DNA of 64,000 nt from Devosia sp. MC521. Its GTDB lineage: Bacteria; Pseudomonadota; Alphaproteobacteria; Rhizobiales; Devosiaceae. Both the position numbers and the translations under genes were made by a program. Shown here one piece after another: positions 7,611 to 15,976 of the stretch; positions within the stretch are counted from its first letter, which is position 1, and every line of letters begins with the position of its first letter. The notes below the pieces were generated by a model, which was given only the letters and a program-made list of their open reading frames with translations, was not told where the DNA came from and did not search any database. The stretch spans positions 653,001 through 717,000 of the forward strand of contig NZ_CP059902.1 of assembly GCF_014127105.1 (NCBI RefSeq), given 5' to 3'.

Positions 7611-8789
7611 ATGGGTGTCGCTACTGAATTCCGCGAAATTTTTGCGGCTAGACTCGATACGATGCTGGCGGACATCGCCGAGCTCGTTGGTGTTGAAGCT
7701 GGGTCCTACGACGTAGAAGGCGTAACGCGCACGTCGCAGTGGATCGGCGAACGCCTGAAGAGTCAGGGTTTTGAACTGAACTATGAGCAGGTCCCGGAAC
7801 GCGGTGACCGCTTGTGGGCGGTTCGCAAGGGCACTGGTCAGGGTCGCTTGATGATCCTTGGTCACGCCGACACAGTTTGGCCGCGTGGCACGCTTGAATC
7901 TTGGCCATTTGCCATCAAGGGCGATCTGGCTGAGGGGCCAGGCGTTGGTGACATGCGTGGTGGCCTCGTGCTGGCGCTCAACGCTATCGATGTGGCGACC
8001 ACTGCTGGTTTCGCGGATTTTGCTGAGATCAAGTTCCTCGTCGTCAGCGATGAAGAACTGGGTAGCCCGCTTTCGCGTGGCTGGATCGAAGAGCATGCAC
8101 AGCAGGCTGATTGGGTTCTTACCCTTGAGCCAGGCCGTCCGGGTGGTGGTTACTTCACCTCGCGCGGTGCCGTTGGTGCGTTCTATGTTGAAGCCAAGGG
8201 GCAGACCGCTCACGCTGCAGCGAACTACCTCAAGGGTGCATCGGCAATCCGTCCGCTGGCTCAGCTGGTGCCGCAGATTGAAGCGCTGACCAATCTCGAA
8301 AATGGCACCATCGTCAACGTTGGTATCTTCCAGGGTGGAGATGCGCGTCAGGTTATTCCGGGCCACGCTAAGCTGCACGTTGATATGCGTGCGCGCACTC
8401 CAGAAGCTGCACAGGCGCTTCAGGCAGAAGTTGAGCGTCTCGTTGCCTCTGTGGCAACCGATCGTGTTTCGGTTGAACTCAAGGGTGGTTGGACACGTCC
8501 TGCATGGGCGCGTTCGGCAGAGTCCGCTGCGCTTTACCAAATCGTTGAAGCCGCGTCCCGCGAGATCGATGCGCCTTGCTTTGAGCTGACCAATATCTCG
8601 GGCGGTTCGGATGCGAGCTTCTGTGGTGCACTTGGCGTGCCAACCATCGATGGCATGGGTCCAATCTGCAACGATATCTGCTCGCGTGACGAAACAATCG
8701 TGGTGAGTGCAATTGCTGGCCGCGGTGCCGTCTTTGCTACGCTCATCTCTGAGTTGTGGAAGAACGGGCAGGGAGCAGTTAAAGGGTAA
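7611..8789 (+). CDS. M20-family metallopeptidase (glutamate carboxypeptidase-like), unusual C-terminal metal motif
   Basis: The product is 392 residues from ATG 7611, which has a better GGAAGG spacing than ATG 7605. Catalytic-domain metal ligands are visible: His85 and Asp87 in LGHADTVW, Asp114 in GVGDMRGG, Glu148-Glu149 in VSDEELGS, and Glu173 in TLEPG. The dimerisation domain follows at about 185-295. The last ligand, usually His in a DHSPDE-like motif, is not present: the sequence reads NDICSRDE near residue 357, so Cys or another residue takes its place. The enzyme should cleave an amide or peptide bond of an N-acyl amino acid or dipeptide. It probably shares the regulator encoded just downstream. 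Confidence 0.85.
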   Translation: MGVATEFREIFAARLDTMLADIAELVGVEAGSYDVEGVTRTSQWIGERLKSQGFELNYEQVPERGDRLWAVRKGTGQGRLMILGHADTVWPRGTLESWPFAIKGDLAEGPGVGDMRGGLVLALNAIDVATTAGFADFAEIKFLVVSDEELGSPLSRGWIEEHAQQADWVLTLEPGRPGGGYFTSRGAVGAFYVEAKGQTAHAAANYLKGASAIRPLAQLVPQIEALTNLENGTIVNVGIFQGGDARQVIPGHAKLHVDMRARTPEAAQALQAEVERLVASVATDRVSVELKGGWTRPAWARSAESAALYQIVEAASREIDAPCFELTNISGGSDASFCGALGVPTIDGMGPICNDICSRDETIVVSAIAGRGAVFATLISELWKNGQGAVKG

Positions 8790-8876
8790 GTTCGAGCCAC
8801 AAGCTCGAATGCCCCCTGTCGCGTGATGGTGGTGGCGGTTAGACAGCATCATAGCGAAGATACGGGGGTATATTGC

Positions 8877-9542
8877 ATGACTGTGGATGCACTTGACGAG
8901 CTGGTGGGACGCCGGCTGTCGGCGGTGAGTTCAGCCGATGTGGTCTATGAACTCTTGCGGTCGCTGATCCTGGACGGGCGTTTGGAGCCCGGCCAGCGTC
9001 TCCGCGAGGTGGAAATGGCGCAGCGGCTCGGTGTGAGCCGTACCCCGCTGCGCGAAGCCTTCACGCGACTTCTCGGTAATCGTCTGCTGGAGCGGACATC
9101 ATCCGGGGTGGTCGTGGCCAATGTCAAAACGGCACTTGAAGGTATTCGGGCAATCCGCATTGCCTTGGAGGGATACGCAACGCGACTTGCAGTCCCTCTG
9201 TTGGGTGAAAGCGATTTTGCGTTTCTTGAGGCGTCTATCGAACTGGCAGTGGCCTTGCCTGAAGAAGCGAGAACCGAACGCGTGCGTAACAACACTGCGT
9301 TCCATCGGAGGATTTACGATGCGTGCGGCGTTGCTGAATTGCAGAACGCCATTGAAAATTACGCCGGGTTTTTCATGAGCGAAACCAATATCGCGGCTTT
9401 GAGCCGTGAGAACACACTTGGGGCAATCGACGAGCACAGGCAATTGCTCGCGGCCATCCGAGTGCGGGACGCTGATGAAGCTGAGAAAGTGATGCGCGCG
9501 CATTTGATGCGCGGTTTCGTCATGCCTCTCGGACCTCAATAA
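8877..9542 (+). CDS. GntR-family transcriptional regulator, FadR/FCD subfamily
   Basis: The product is 221 residues from ATG 8877, which follows a GGGGG ribosome site; ATG 8823 would add 18 residues with no domain. The N-terminal winged helix-turn-helix covers about residues 20-85 (VVYELLRSLILDGRLEPG, then LREVEMAQRLGVSRTPLREA). The C-terminal FCD ligand domain covers about 95-215, with conserved Asn, His and Arg (NNTAFHRRIYDACG) that in this family bind a metal and a carboxylate effector. It is the only GntR gene in the window. Palindromes of GntR type stand before the genes at 4879, 7611 and 20126, so it probably represses the surrounding operon and the ureohydrolase gene. Confidence 0.88.
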   Translation: MTVDALDELVGRRLSAVSSADVVYELLRSLILDGRLEPGQRLREVEMAQRLGVSRTPLREAFTRLLGNRLLERTSSGVVVANVKTALEGIRAIRIALEGYATRLAVPLLGESDFAFLEASIELAVALPEEARTERVRNNTAFHRRIYDACGVAELQNAIENYAGFFMSETNIAALSRENTLGAIDEHRQLLAAIRVRDADEAEKVMRAHLMRGFVMPLGPQ

Positions 9543-9560
9543 ACGACGACTGATTTATCC

Positions 9561-9583
9561 CGACAGCATATCTGGTGCTGTCG
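9561..9583 (+). terminator. Hairpin after GntR gene, no U tract
   Basis: CGACAGCA (9561-9568) pairs with TGCTGTCG (9576-9583), beginning 18 nt past the regulator stop codon. It lacks a T run, so it may slow polymerase or protect RNA rather than terminate efficiently. Confidence 0.35.
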
Positions 9584-9687
9584 TCGGCGGTGAAAACTGC
9601 CGGATAAGATAAGGGTCGTGTCTGGGGCCTCGCCCGGCAAGTACTCACAGCAGGCGGCTTTGCCGCCGCCGCCGCATCGCTGAATAG

Positions 9688-9731
9688 GAATTGACCAAAG
9701 CGGTCTCACCCATAGTGAGACCGGTCAATTC
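9688..9731. promoter_or_regulatory. Nested inverted repeat upstream of importer ATPase gene
   Basis: GAATTGACC (9688-9696) pairs with GGTCAATTC (9723-9731). Inside it, GGTCTCAC (9702-9709) pairs with GTGAGACC (9715-9722) across a 5-nt loop. All 17 base pairs are perfect; five unpaired bases lie only on the left side. It is either a long RNA hairpin or a DNA site for a dimeric regulator, about 120 nt before the gene start. Confidence 0.55.
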
Positions 9732-9848
9732 TGGATCTTCCGACAAAATCGCATCCGCTCTGCCTCTCGTGAGGCGAAATGAACTCTGTGCTCGGGCGCC
9801 GCAATCGCCCGGACGCACCCCCCTACACTTCTGACGGAACCGGCGGCT

Positions 9849-10928
9849 ATGGAAACTCTAAAAAGCAGTACCTTGCAACTGAGGCAGTTGACCAAGCGGT
9901 ACAGCAACTTTGAAGCGGTGCGTAACCTCGATCTCAACGTGCCCAGTGGCTCGCTGCTTACCCTTCTGGGCCCTTCGGGCTGCGGCAAGAGCACCGTGCT
10001 GCGCATGGTTGCAGGCTTCTTAAATGTAACGTCGGGCGAAATTCTCGTCGACGGTCAGGACATCAGTCGCGTTGAGCCGAACTTCCGCGACATCGGCATG
10101 GTCTTCCAGAACTATGCCCTGTTCCCGCATATGACCGTCGAGTCCAATATCGCCTTTGGTCTCAAGATGCGTGGCGTATCCAAGGAAGAGCAGGCCGTTC
10201 GCGTCCGTGACGTGCTCGAAATGGTTCAGCTCACCCATCTCGCCGACCGCTATCCGAGCCAGCTTTCTGGTGGCCAGCAGCAGCGCGTCGCGCTGGCGCG
10301 CGCCGTCGTCATCAAGCCAAAGCTGCTGTTGCTCGATGAGCCGTTGGGTGCGCTCGACCGCCACCTGCGTGAAGGCCTGCAGGCCGAATTGCGCGATCTG
10401 CAGCGCAAGCTGGGCATCACCTCGATCCTCGTGACCCACGATCAGGACGAAGCGCTCTATCTGTCCGATTACATCGCTGTCATGAACGGCGGCTGCATCG
10501 AACAGCTCGATACCCCAATCGCGCTCTATGACCGTCCGCAGACCGAATTTGTTGCGCGCTTCCTCGGCGTGCCAAACATCTTCCCAAGCAAGGTCGTCTC
10601 GAAGTCAGAGGGTGAAGTGGTCATCGAGCTTGGCGGCCAGAAGGTTGTCGTTCCAACCACTGAAGCCAAGCCAGTCGGCTCTGATTGCAAGATCTCGATC
10701 CGTCCATCGCACATCGAGCTGGTGGCAGAGGACGATGCGCGTATGGGCCTCGTGTCCGTCATCAACTCGGCTCATGAGCTTGGCGAACGCATCGTTTATC
10801 ACTGCGAAGTCGGTGGTCATAAGATCGAAGCCAACGCGCCTCGCACAAGCAATTCTGCACGCTTTGCTGTCGGCCAGGCCGTAAAGCTCCTGCTCGACCC
10901 AGCCCACACCATTTTGCTGAGGGACTGA
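9849..10928 (+). CDS. ABC transporter ATP-binding protein, PotA type
   Basis: The product is 359 residues. The nucleotide-binding domain has Walker [10 protein letters not shown] at about 45-53, Q-loop VFQNYALFPHM, signature [14 protein letters not shown], Walker B LLLLDEPLGALD and H-loop THDQDEA. A C-terminal TOBE/OB region at about 270-355 is typical of PotA/UgpC-type subunits. It should energise the two permeases that follow; its stop codon overlaps the next start (TGATG at 10926-10930). The closest family is spermidine/putrescine uptake, but related ATPases serve Fe(III) and thiamine importers. Confidence 0.9.
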   Translation: METLKSSTLQLRQLTKRYSNFEAVRNLDLNVPSGSLLTLLGPSGCGKSTVLRMVAGFLNVTSGEILVDGQDISRVEPNFRDIGMVFQNYALFPHMTVESNIAFGLKMRGVSKEEQAVRVRDVLEMVQLTHLADRYPSQLSGGQQQRVALARAVVIKPKLLLLDEPLGALDRHLREGLQAELRDLQRKLGITSILVTHDQDEALYLSDYIAVMNGGCIEQLDTPIALYDRPQTEFVARFLGVPNIFPSKVVSKSEGEVVIELGGQKVVVPTTEAKPVGSDCKISIRPSHIELVAEDDARMGLVSVINSAHELGERIVYHCEVGGHKIEANAPRTSNSARFAVGQAVKLLLDPAHTILLRD

Positions 10929-11785
10929 TGGAAAGCAAAAACGACCGCAGCAAATACCTGATTTCCCCTGCGCTGGTGATTGGTCTCTTCATCGTCGCAG
11001 CTTACGGCTATTTCGCTCTGAGCAGCCTTTTCCTCAAGGGGCCTCCAGGCACCCAGTTCGCTGGTGCCATTACGCTTGAAAATTACTGGCGCGTGCTGTC
11101 GTCTGGGTCGAACCAGGCTGTCTTGCTCACCACGCTCTGGGCGTCTTTCGTTATTTCGCTCATCACAGTCGCTGTGGCCGTTCCTATGGCTATGGTCATC
11201 GTGCGGGCGAAGCGAGAGTGGGTCGGTACTTTGATTATGCTGGCCATCGCCGTGACCTTCCTGTCCGGCGGTGTCACTCGCGCCTATTCATGGCTCATTC
11301 TCCTTGGCAACAAGGGGCTGATCAATCTTGGTCTGACGAGCCTCGGCATAATCGATGCACCGATCCGCTTCCTTTATAATTGGACCGGCGTTGGCATCTC
11401 GATTGCCCACTATCTGCTGCCGTTTGCGGTATTCACCCTGATCGGTGCCGTGCGCAATCTCAACACTTCGGTCGAAGAAGCAGCGCGTAGCCTCGGGGCC
11501 AACCGCATCGTTACCTTCTGGCGCATCACCATGCCAATGCTGTTGCCGGGCCTGATGGTGACACTGGTTCTGGCCTATTCGATCGCACTCGCTTCCTTCC
11601 TGTTCCCGATGGTTCTCGGTGGCGGCAAAGTTCGCATGATCGCTAACCAGATCTACGATCGCATGTTTGTCGAATACGACATTCCCTACGCAGCTGCGAC
11701 CGCAGTGATCTTCCTTGTTGGTGCTTTTGCATCGATCTGGCTGATGACCTTTGTGTCCAAGAAAATTGAGAAGGCGGTATCCTAA
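10928..11785 (+). CDS. ABC transporter permease, PotB/PotH type
   Basis: The product is 285 residues with six predicted membrane helices. The EAA loop reads EEAARSLGANRIVTFWRITMP (residues about 178-198), the cytoplasmic coupling helix that contacts the ATPase. It overlaps the genes on both sides by 1 nt, indicating tight co-translation. With the next gene it forms the heterodimeric channel for the polyamine-type binding protein at 4879. Confidence 0.88.
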   Translation: MESKNDRSKYLISPALVIGLFIVAAYGYFALSSLFLKGPPGTQFAGAITLENYWRVLSSGSNQAVLLTTLWASFVISLITVAVAVPMAMVIVRAKREWVGTLIMLAIAVTFLSGGVTRAYSWLILLGNKGLINLGLTSLGIIDAPIRFLYNWTGVGISIAHYLLPFAVFTLIGAVRNLNTSVEEAARSLGANRIVTFWRITMPMLLPGLMVTLVLAYSIALASFLFPMVLGGGKVRMIANQIYDRMFVEYDIPYAAATAVIFLVGAFASIWLMTFVSKKIEKAVS

Positions 11786-12591
11786 TGTTTAGGCGTGATC
11801 TCGAAGGCAAGTACGGCATCGTCGTCACCTTGCTGGCGATTGTTTCGACCGCTTTCCTGCTGCTGCCCGTAGTGTTTGTTGTGCTGCATTCGTTCAGCGC
11901 TACCCGCTATTTCCAGTGGCCGCCTCAGGGCTTCTCTCTGGAATGGCACTATAATTTCTACAACTCGCCCATGTTCATGGGCGCTGCGAAGAACTCGTTC
12001 TTGATGGCGCTCATCGTCACCCCGTTGAGCCTGGTCATCGGTATCCCGGCCAGCTATGCGCTGGTCCGCACCGAGTTTAAGGGCAAGGCTTTGATCCAGC
12101 AGATCATCCTCTCCCCGCTGATCATTCCGGGCGTGGTGACGGGTGTGTCCTTGCTGTCGCTGCTTTCGGCAGCTGGCTACAAAATCGGCCTGTTCGGTCT
12201 TTGCCTGGGCATGCTTGTGCTGGCTCTGCCATTCTCCATCCGCGCCCTGTCGGCAAACTTGCTCGGCCTTGATCCGCGTATCGAAGAAGCTGCGCGTAAC
12301 CTGGGCGCCGGCCCGATCCGCACCTTCTTCTCGATCGTGCTGCCCCAGCTCAAGTCCGGCATTCTGGCAGCCTCGGTTTTCGTTTTCGTGGAAGCGCTCG
12401 ATAACTTCTCGATCGCCGTGTTCCTCTCAAACGACAACACCAAGGTCCTCCCGGTCGCAGCCTACCAGTACATCAAGGACTTCGATGATCCGACAGTCGC
12501 GGCAATGGCAACTGCCTTGGTCGTCATGTCGGTTGTCATTGTGGCCATCCTCGAAAAAGCCATGGGCTTCCAGAAGAGCCTGCGCCTCTAA
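11785..12591 (+). CDS. ABC transporter permease, PotC/PotI type
   Basis: The product is 268 residues with six membrane helices and an EAA loop (EEAARNLGAGPIRTFFSIVL). It starts at the last base of the preceding permease stop codon. Together the two permeases make the inner-membrane channel of the importer. The RidA gene follows after 68 nt, linking transport and enzymes in one direction. Confidence 0.88.
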   Translation: MFRRDLEGKYGIVVTLLAIVSTAFLLLPVVFVVLHSFSATRYFQWPPQGFSLEWHYNFYNSPMFMGAAKNSFLMALIVTPLSLVIGIPASYALVRTEFKGKALIQQIILSPLIIPGVVTGVSLLSLLSAAGYKIGLFGLCLGMLVLALPFSIRALSANLLGLDPRIEEAARNLGAGPIRTFFSIVLPQLKSGILAASVFVFVEALDNFSIAVFLSNDNTKVLPVAAYQYIKDFDDPTVAAMATALVVMSVVIVAILEKAMGFQKSLRL

Positions 12592-12659
12592 CGGCGCAGC
12601 ACTCTCCTCGAAATGAAATCTAATTTGCGGCCCTCAGGGCCAGTATACGGTGAATTGAA

Positions 12660-13007
12660 ATGACTGAAATCGTCCGCATCGAGCGCCTAAAGCGCACCTC
12701 CATGGTCTCCATCCACAACGGCATCGCCTATGTCGCTGGCATGTGCGGCAACAAGGGTGACAGCATCGAAGACCAGACCCGCCTCTGCCTGCAGAAGGTC
12801 GACAAGTGGCTGGCCGAAGCTGGCACAGACAAGTCCAAGATCCTGCGCGCTGAAGTCTGGATCTCCGATCAGAAGCATTTCGATGCGATGAATGTCGCTT
12901 GGGAAGAATGGGTCGACCCAGAGAACCAGCCTTCGCGCGCTGCAGGTGTCTGCCCGCCAGCTGCTGAAGGCTACGATGTTGAAGTCATCGTAACCGCTGC
13001 GATCTAA
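12660..13007 (+). CDS. RidA/YjgF/YER057c/UK114 family protein
   Basis: The product is 115 residues, slightly shorter than typical RidA (about 128). It has the RidA core with AYVAGMCGNKG, a middle TDKSKILRAEVWISD, and PSRAAGVCPPAAEGYDVEV, whose Arg matches the position of the catalytic Arg in enamine/imine deaminases. RidA proteins hydrolyse reactive imines released by PLP enzymes or amine oxidases. The FAD oxidase gene begins 14 nt downstream, a pairing that suggests this protein clears the imine product of that enzyme. Confidence 0.88.
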   Translation: MTEIVRIERLKRTSMVSIHNGIAYVAGMCGNKGDSIEDQTRLCLQKVDKWLAEAGTDKSKILRAEVWISDQKHFDAMNVAWEEWVDPENQPSRAAGVCPPAAEGYDVEVIVTAAI

Positions 13008-13021
13008 GGGGTCTTTCCCAA

Positions 13022-14305
13022 ATGCAAGTAAACGACAGCAGCAAGCTGACGGTTGCGGTTATTGGCGGCGGCGTGGTGGGTCTCTCCACCGCGCTGTGGC
13101 TCCTGCGCAAAGGCTGTGACGTCACTGTTATCGACCCAACGCCACCGCTTCCGGGTGTGTCTTTCCGCAACGCAGCCTCGTTCGGCAATGCGTCGACCGT
13201 GGCACCATCGGGCATTTTTCCATCGGCTTCGCCGGGCATTCTGCGTGATGTCCCAGGCATGCTGCTGCGTCATGATGGTCCGCTGACCCTATATTGGCGC
13301 GACCTTCTCGATCTTGCGCCTTGGCTGACAGCCTTCCTCTCGGCCTCGCTGCGGAGCCGTCAGGATGGCATCATCAGCGCTCTGAGCTCGCTGATGCGCG
13401 TGCTTGAAGATGGCAATGCCCCGCTCATGGACGAAGTGGGCAACGTCCGCTTCGTTAAGGGCAAGGGTTCAATCCACCTCTACCGCTCTGAAGCGGAAGC
13501 GGCGCGTGCCAAGAAGTCGAACGAACGCCGTCGTGCTGAAGGTGTTGAAGCGACCTATCTGACCCGCGACGACATCGCAGGCATGGAGCCAAACCTGGCG
13601 CCGGGCTATGTCGGTGGCACCATTTTCCCGGGCTGCTACATTATCGACAGCCCAGAAGAATATTGCCGCGGGCTAGCGCAGAACATCATCAAGCGTGGTG
13701 GTCGTTTCGTTCAGGCCAAGGCTGGCAACATCACCAGCACCGCTGATGGAGTCCGCGTCGAGGCCGGCTCTGAAACCGTCGTGGCGCAGCGCCTCGTGGT
13801 TTCCGCTGGCGCATGGTCCCGTGCCATCTCCAAGACTGTCGGCGATCGTCTCAATATGAATACCGAACGCGGTTATCATGTTGCCTTCAACAACACCGAA
13901 GGGCTGATCAACCATCCGCTGATGTATCTCTCGGATGCCTTCTTCCTCACGCCTCTGTCTCATCAGATCCGCGCAGCCGGTACTGTGGACCTGGGCGGTC
14001 TGGATAAGAAGCCAAACCCATCGCGCCTGAAGGTGCTGGAAGACAAAGCGCGTAAAATGGTGCCCGCCCTCGGCGAGCGTCAGGACACGTGGATGGGCTT
14101 CCGCCCGTCGACCCCAGACAGCATGCCCTTCATTGGTCCATCCAAGAAGGACCCGCGCATTGTCTACGCCTGCGGCCACGGCCACCTCGGTCTGACGCTC
14201 GGCGGCATCACCGGCAAGCTCGTTTCCGAAGTCCTGATGGGCGAAAAGACCAGCGTGGATATCACGCCCTTCTCCCCATCGCGTGCATTGTTCAGGCTCA
14301 GCTAA
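13022..14305 (+). CDS. FAD-dependent D-amino-acid dehydrogenase-like oxidoreductase (DAO family)
   Basis: The product is 427 residues. A Rossmann FAD motif stands at residues 13-36 (VIGGGVVGLSTALWLL). The C-terminal FAD-contact region reads WMGFRPSTPDSMPFIG, then YACGHGHLGLTLG, as in DadA-type enzymes of the glycine/D-amino acid oxidase family. It should oxidise an amine or D-amino acid to an imine in the cytoplasm or at the membrane. The upstream RidA and the downstream DUF1028 gene (TAATG overlap at 14303-14307) mark it as the core oxidase of the pathway. The substrate is unknown. Confidence 0.87.
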   Translation: MQVNDSSKLTVAVIGGGVVGLSTALWLLRKGCDVTVIDPTPPLPGVSFRNAASFGNASTVAPSGIFPSASPGILRDVPGMLLRHDGPLTLYWRDLLDLAPWLTAFLSASLRSRQDGIISALSSLMRVLEDGNAPLMDEVGNVRFVKGKGSIHLYRSEAEAARAKKSNERRRAEGVEATYLTRDDIAGMEPNLAPGYVGGTIFPGCYIIDSPEEYCRGLAQNIIKRGGRFVQAKAGNITSTADGVRVEAGSETVVAQRLVVSAGAWSRAISKTVGDRLNMNTERGYHVAFNNTEGLINHPLMYLSDAFFLTPLSHQIRAAGTVDLGGLDKKPNPSRLKVLEDKARKMVPALGERQDTWMGFRPSTPDSMPFIGPSKKDPRIVYACGHGHLGLTLGGITGKLVSEVLMGEKTSVDITPFSPSRALFRLS

Positions 14306-15000
14306 TGACCTTCTCTATCGCACTTCGTTGCCCACAAACCGGTCACTTCGGCATTGCTGGCACCACTTCGTCGATGGCCATGGGCGCGCGCTGCCTGTTC
14401 GTCAATCACGACGCAGGCGCTGTGATCACCCAGCACCGCACCGATCCGCGTTTGGGCATCATGGCCCTCCGCTATCTGCGTGCAGGCCTCTCCGCTCAGG
14501 AAGCTCTCGACGCTGTCGCCACAGCACCAGGCATTGAGTGGCGTGAGCTGGCGATTGTTGATCGCAATGGCAATACCGCAGCGCGTCAAGGCAGCCATCA
14601 GGAACCAATCCATGCCAAGGCTTTCGGTCCGGGCATGGTCGCGGTTGGCAATATCCTGCGCAACGACACCGTTCCTGCAGCCATGATCGCGGCGGCGGAA
14701 GCTGCCAGCGATAAGCCTATTGCTGAGCGTCTGCTCGCCGCTCTCGACGCTGGCCTTGCCGCTGGCGGCGAAGTCTTCCCACTCGGTTCGGCGGCGCTCC
14801 GCGTCTCCGAACATGATGACTTCTGCGTGGTTGATCTGCGCGTTGATAAATCGGCCGAACCTTTGACCGATCTGCGCCGCCTCTGGGACGCTTATGCGCC
14901 CCAACAGGCTAATTTCGTCGAACGTGTGCTCAACCCCGATATCGGTGGTCGCGCCACAAACTCATTGGACATTCTGGCTAAGGAAGGGGCGCAGGCATGA
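14305..15000 (+). CDS. DUF1028 family protein (Ntn-hydrolase-like fold)
   Basis: The product is 231 residues from ATG 14305, which overlaps the oxidase stop; longer starts run into the oxidase gene. The N-terminus MTFSIALRCPQTGHFGIA and the later SSMAMGARCLFV and AVITQHRTDPRLG segments match DUF1028. That family resembles Ntn hydrolases but has no settled biochemical role. It overlaps the nitrilase gene by 4 bp, so it is part of the same translational chain. An amide or peptide hydrolase role in the pathway is plausible; this is inference from the fold and the context. Confidence 0.8.
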   Translation: MTFSIALRCPQTGHFGIAGTTSSMAMGARCLFVNHDAGAVITQHRTDPRLGIMALRYLRAGLSAQEALDAVATAPGIEWRELAIVDRNGNTAARQGSHQEPIHAKAFGPGMVAVGNILRNDTVPAAMIAAAEAASDKPIAERLLAALDAGLAAGGEVFPLGSAALRVSEHDDFCVVDLRVDKSAEPLTDLRRLWDAYAPQQANFVERVLNPDIGGRATNSLDILAKEGAQA

Positions 15001-15842
15001 AAGTAGCTGCAATCCAAACAGTCATGGGCCTGTCTCCTGAGGAGACAGTTCCGGCAGCAGAAGCAGCGATGGAAGCGGCAATGCAGGCAGCTGAAAAGCC
15101 TGATTTCCTCATCCTGCCTGAGTATTTTAGCTACTACGGCCTCGATCAAAAGAGTGCTGTGGCGCTTGCTCAGCCGCTCGCCGAAACGCCTGCTTATCGC
15201 ATGGCTCAGGCCTTTGCGAAGCGTCACAAAGTGTCGGTTCAGGCTGGCACCATTCTGGCCAAGGTCGAAGGCGAAGCGCGCGTCGAAAACGTCACCGTGG
15301 TCTTTGGCCGCGAGGGTGAAGTGCTGGCGGAATACCGCAAGATTCACCTCTTTGACATCGACGATCTCGGCAATGGTCCTTTCCGCGAGTCCGACTACAT
15401 CAAGCCCGGCAATGACATTGTCACTTGGGAATTTGATGGCGTCACCTTCGGTACGGCCATCTGCTTTGACGGCCGCTTCCCCGAGCTGTTCCGTGCTCTG
15501 CGCCTCAAGGGCGCTCAGATCATCACGCTTCCAGCCGCTTACACCATGATCACCGGCGAAGCGCATTGGGAACTCTTCGCCCGCGCCCGTGCGGTTGAGA
15601 CCCAGTGCCATCTTATCGCATGCGGTCTCGGTGGTTCGGTTGTCGTCGATGGCGAAACCAAGAGCTCTTACGGCCACTCGGTCATCGTTGACGCTTGGGG
15701 CACTGTGCTCAAGCGTGCGGGTCACGGCCCGGAAACGCTGACTGCCACCCTCGACATGGCACAGGTGGAAAAGCTGCGAAAAGGCATCCCGGTGATCCGT
15801 CAGCGTCGTCTCGTCGGCGAAACGGTTACCCCCGCCAACTAA
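14997..15842 (+). CDS. Carbon-nitrogen hydrolase (nitrilase superfamily amidase)
   Basis: The product is 281 residues. The Glu-Lys-Cys triad is visible: Glu42 in ILPEYFS, Lys115 in EYRKIHLFD and Cys156 in TAICFDGRFPEL. The FDGRFPEL context is that of Nit-type omega-amidases rather than true nitrilases. It should hydrolyse a terminal amide. It overlaps the DUF1028 gene by 4 bp. With the signature amidase at 5961 this is the second amide hydrolase of the locus, which suggests the imported compound carries more than one amide or that the two act in turn. Confidence 0.88.
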   Translation: MKVAAIQTVMGLSPEETVPAAEAAMEAAMQAAEKPDFLILPEYFSYYGLDQKSAVALAQPLAETPAYRMAQAFAKRHKVSVQAGTILAKVEGEARVENVTVVFGREGEVLAEYRKIHLFDIDDLGNGPFRESDYIKPGNDIVTWEFDGVTFGTAICFDGRFPELFRALRLKGAQIITLPAAYTMITGEAHWELFARARAVETQCHLIACGLGGSVVVDGETKSSYGHSVIVDAWGTVLKRAGHGPETLTATLDMAQVEKLRKGIPVIRQRRLVGETVTPAN

Positions 15843-15976
15843 GCGGTCGACAGCCACTCACAATCATTGCGCCACCGAGCCCCACGGCTCGGTGCATGGG
15901 AGAGCTTTTGCATCTGCTTCTCCCGAAGCCTGAAACAATTGGGGCTAGTGCCCAGCAAAAAAGGTCTTGAGATACA

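Larger units (their letters stand above)
9543..9848. other. 306-nt intergenic region before the importer ATPase gene
   Basis: It holds the hairpin at 9561-9583 and the nested inverted repeat at 9688-9731. No small gene was recognised. It probably contains a promoter for the ATPase-permease genes, though no clear -35/-10 pair could be assigned. Confidence 0.5.

Noticed and set aside
7356-8852. 498-residue open frame on the minus strand
   Set aside because: It is the antisense of the M20 and GntR genes, with no domain motifs or ribosome site; such frames arise from codon bias.
12642-12649. GTATACGG before the RidA gene as a fourth GntR site
   Set aside because: It matches only one half of the TGTATACA palindrome and lacks the companion words.
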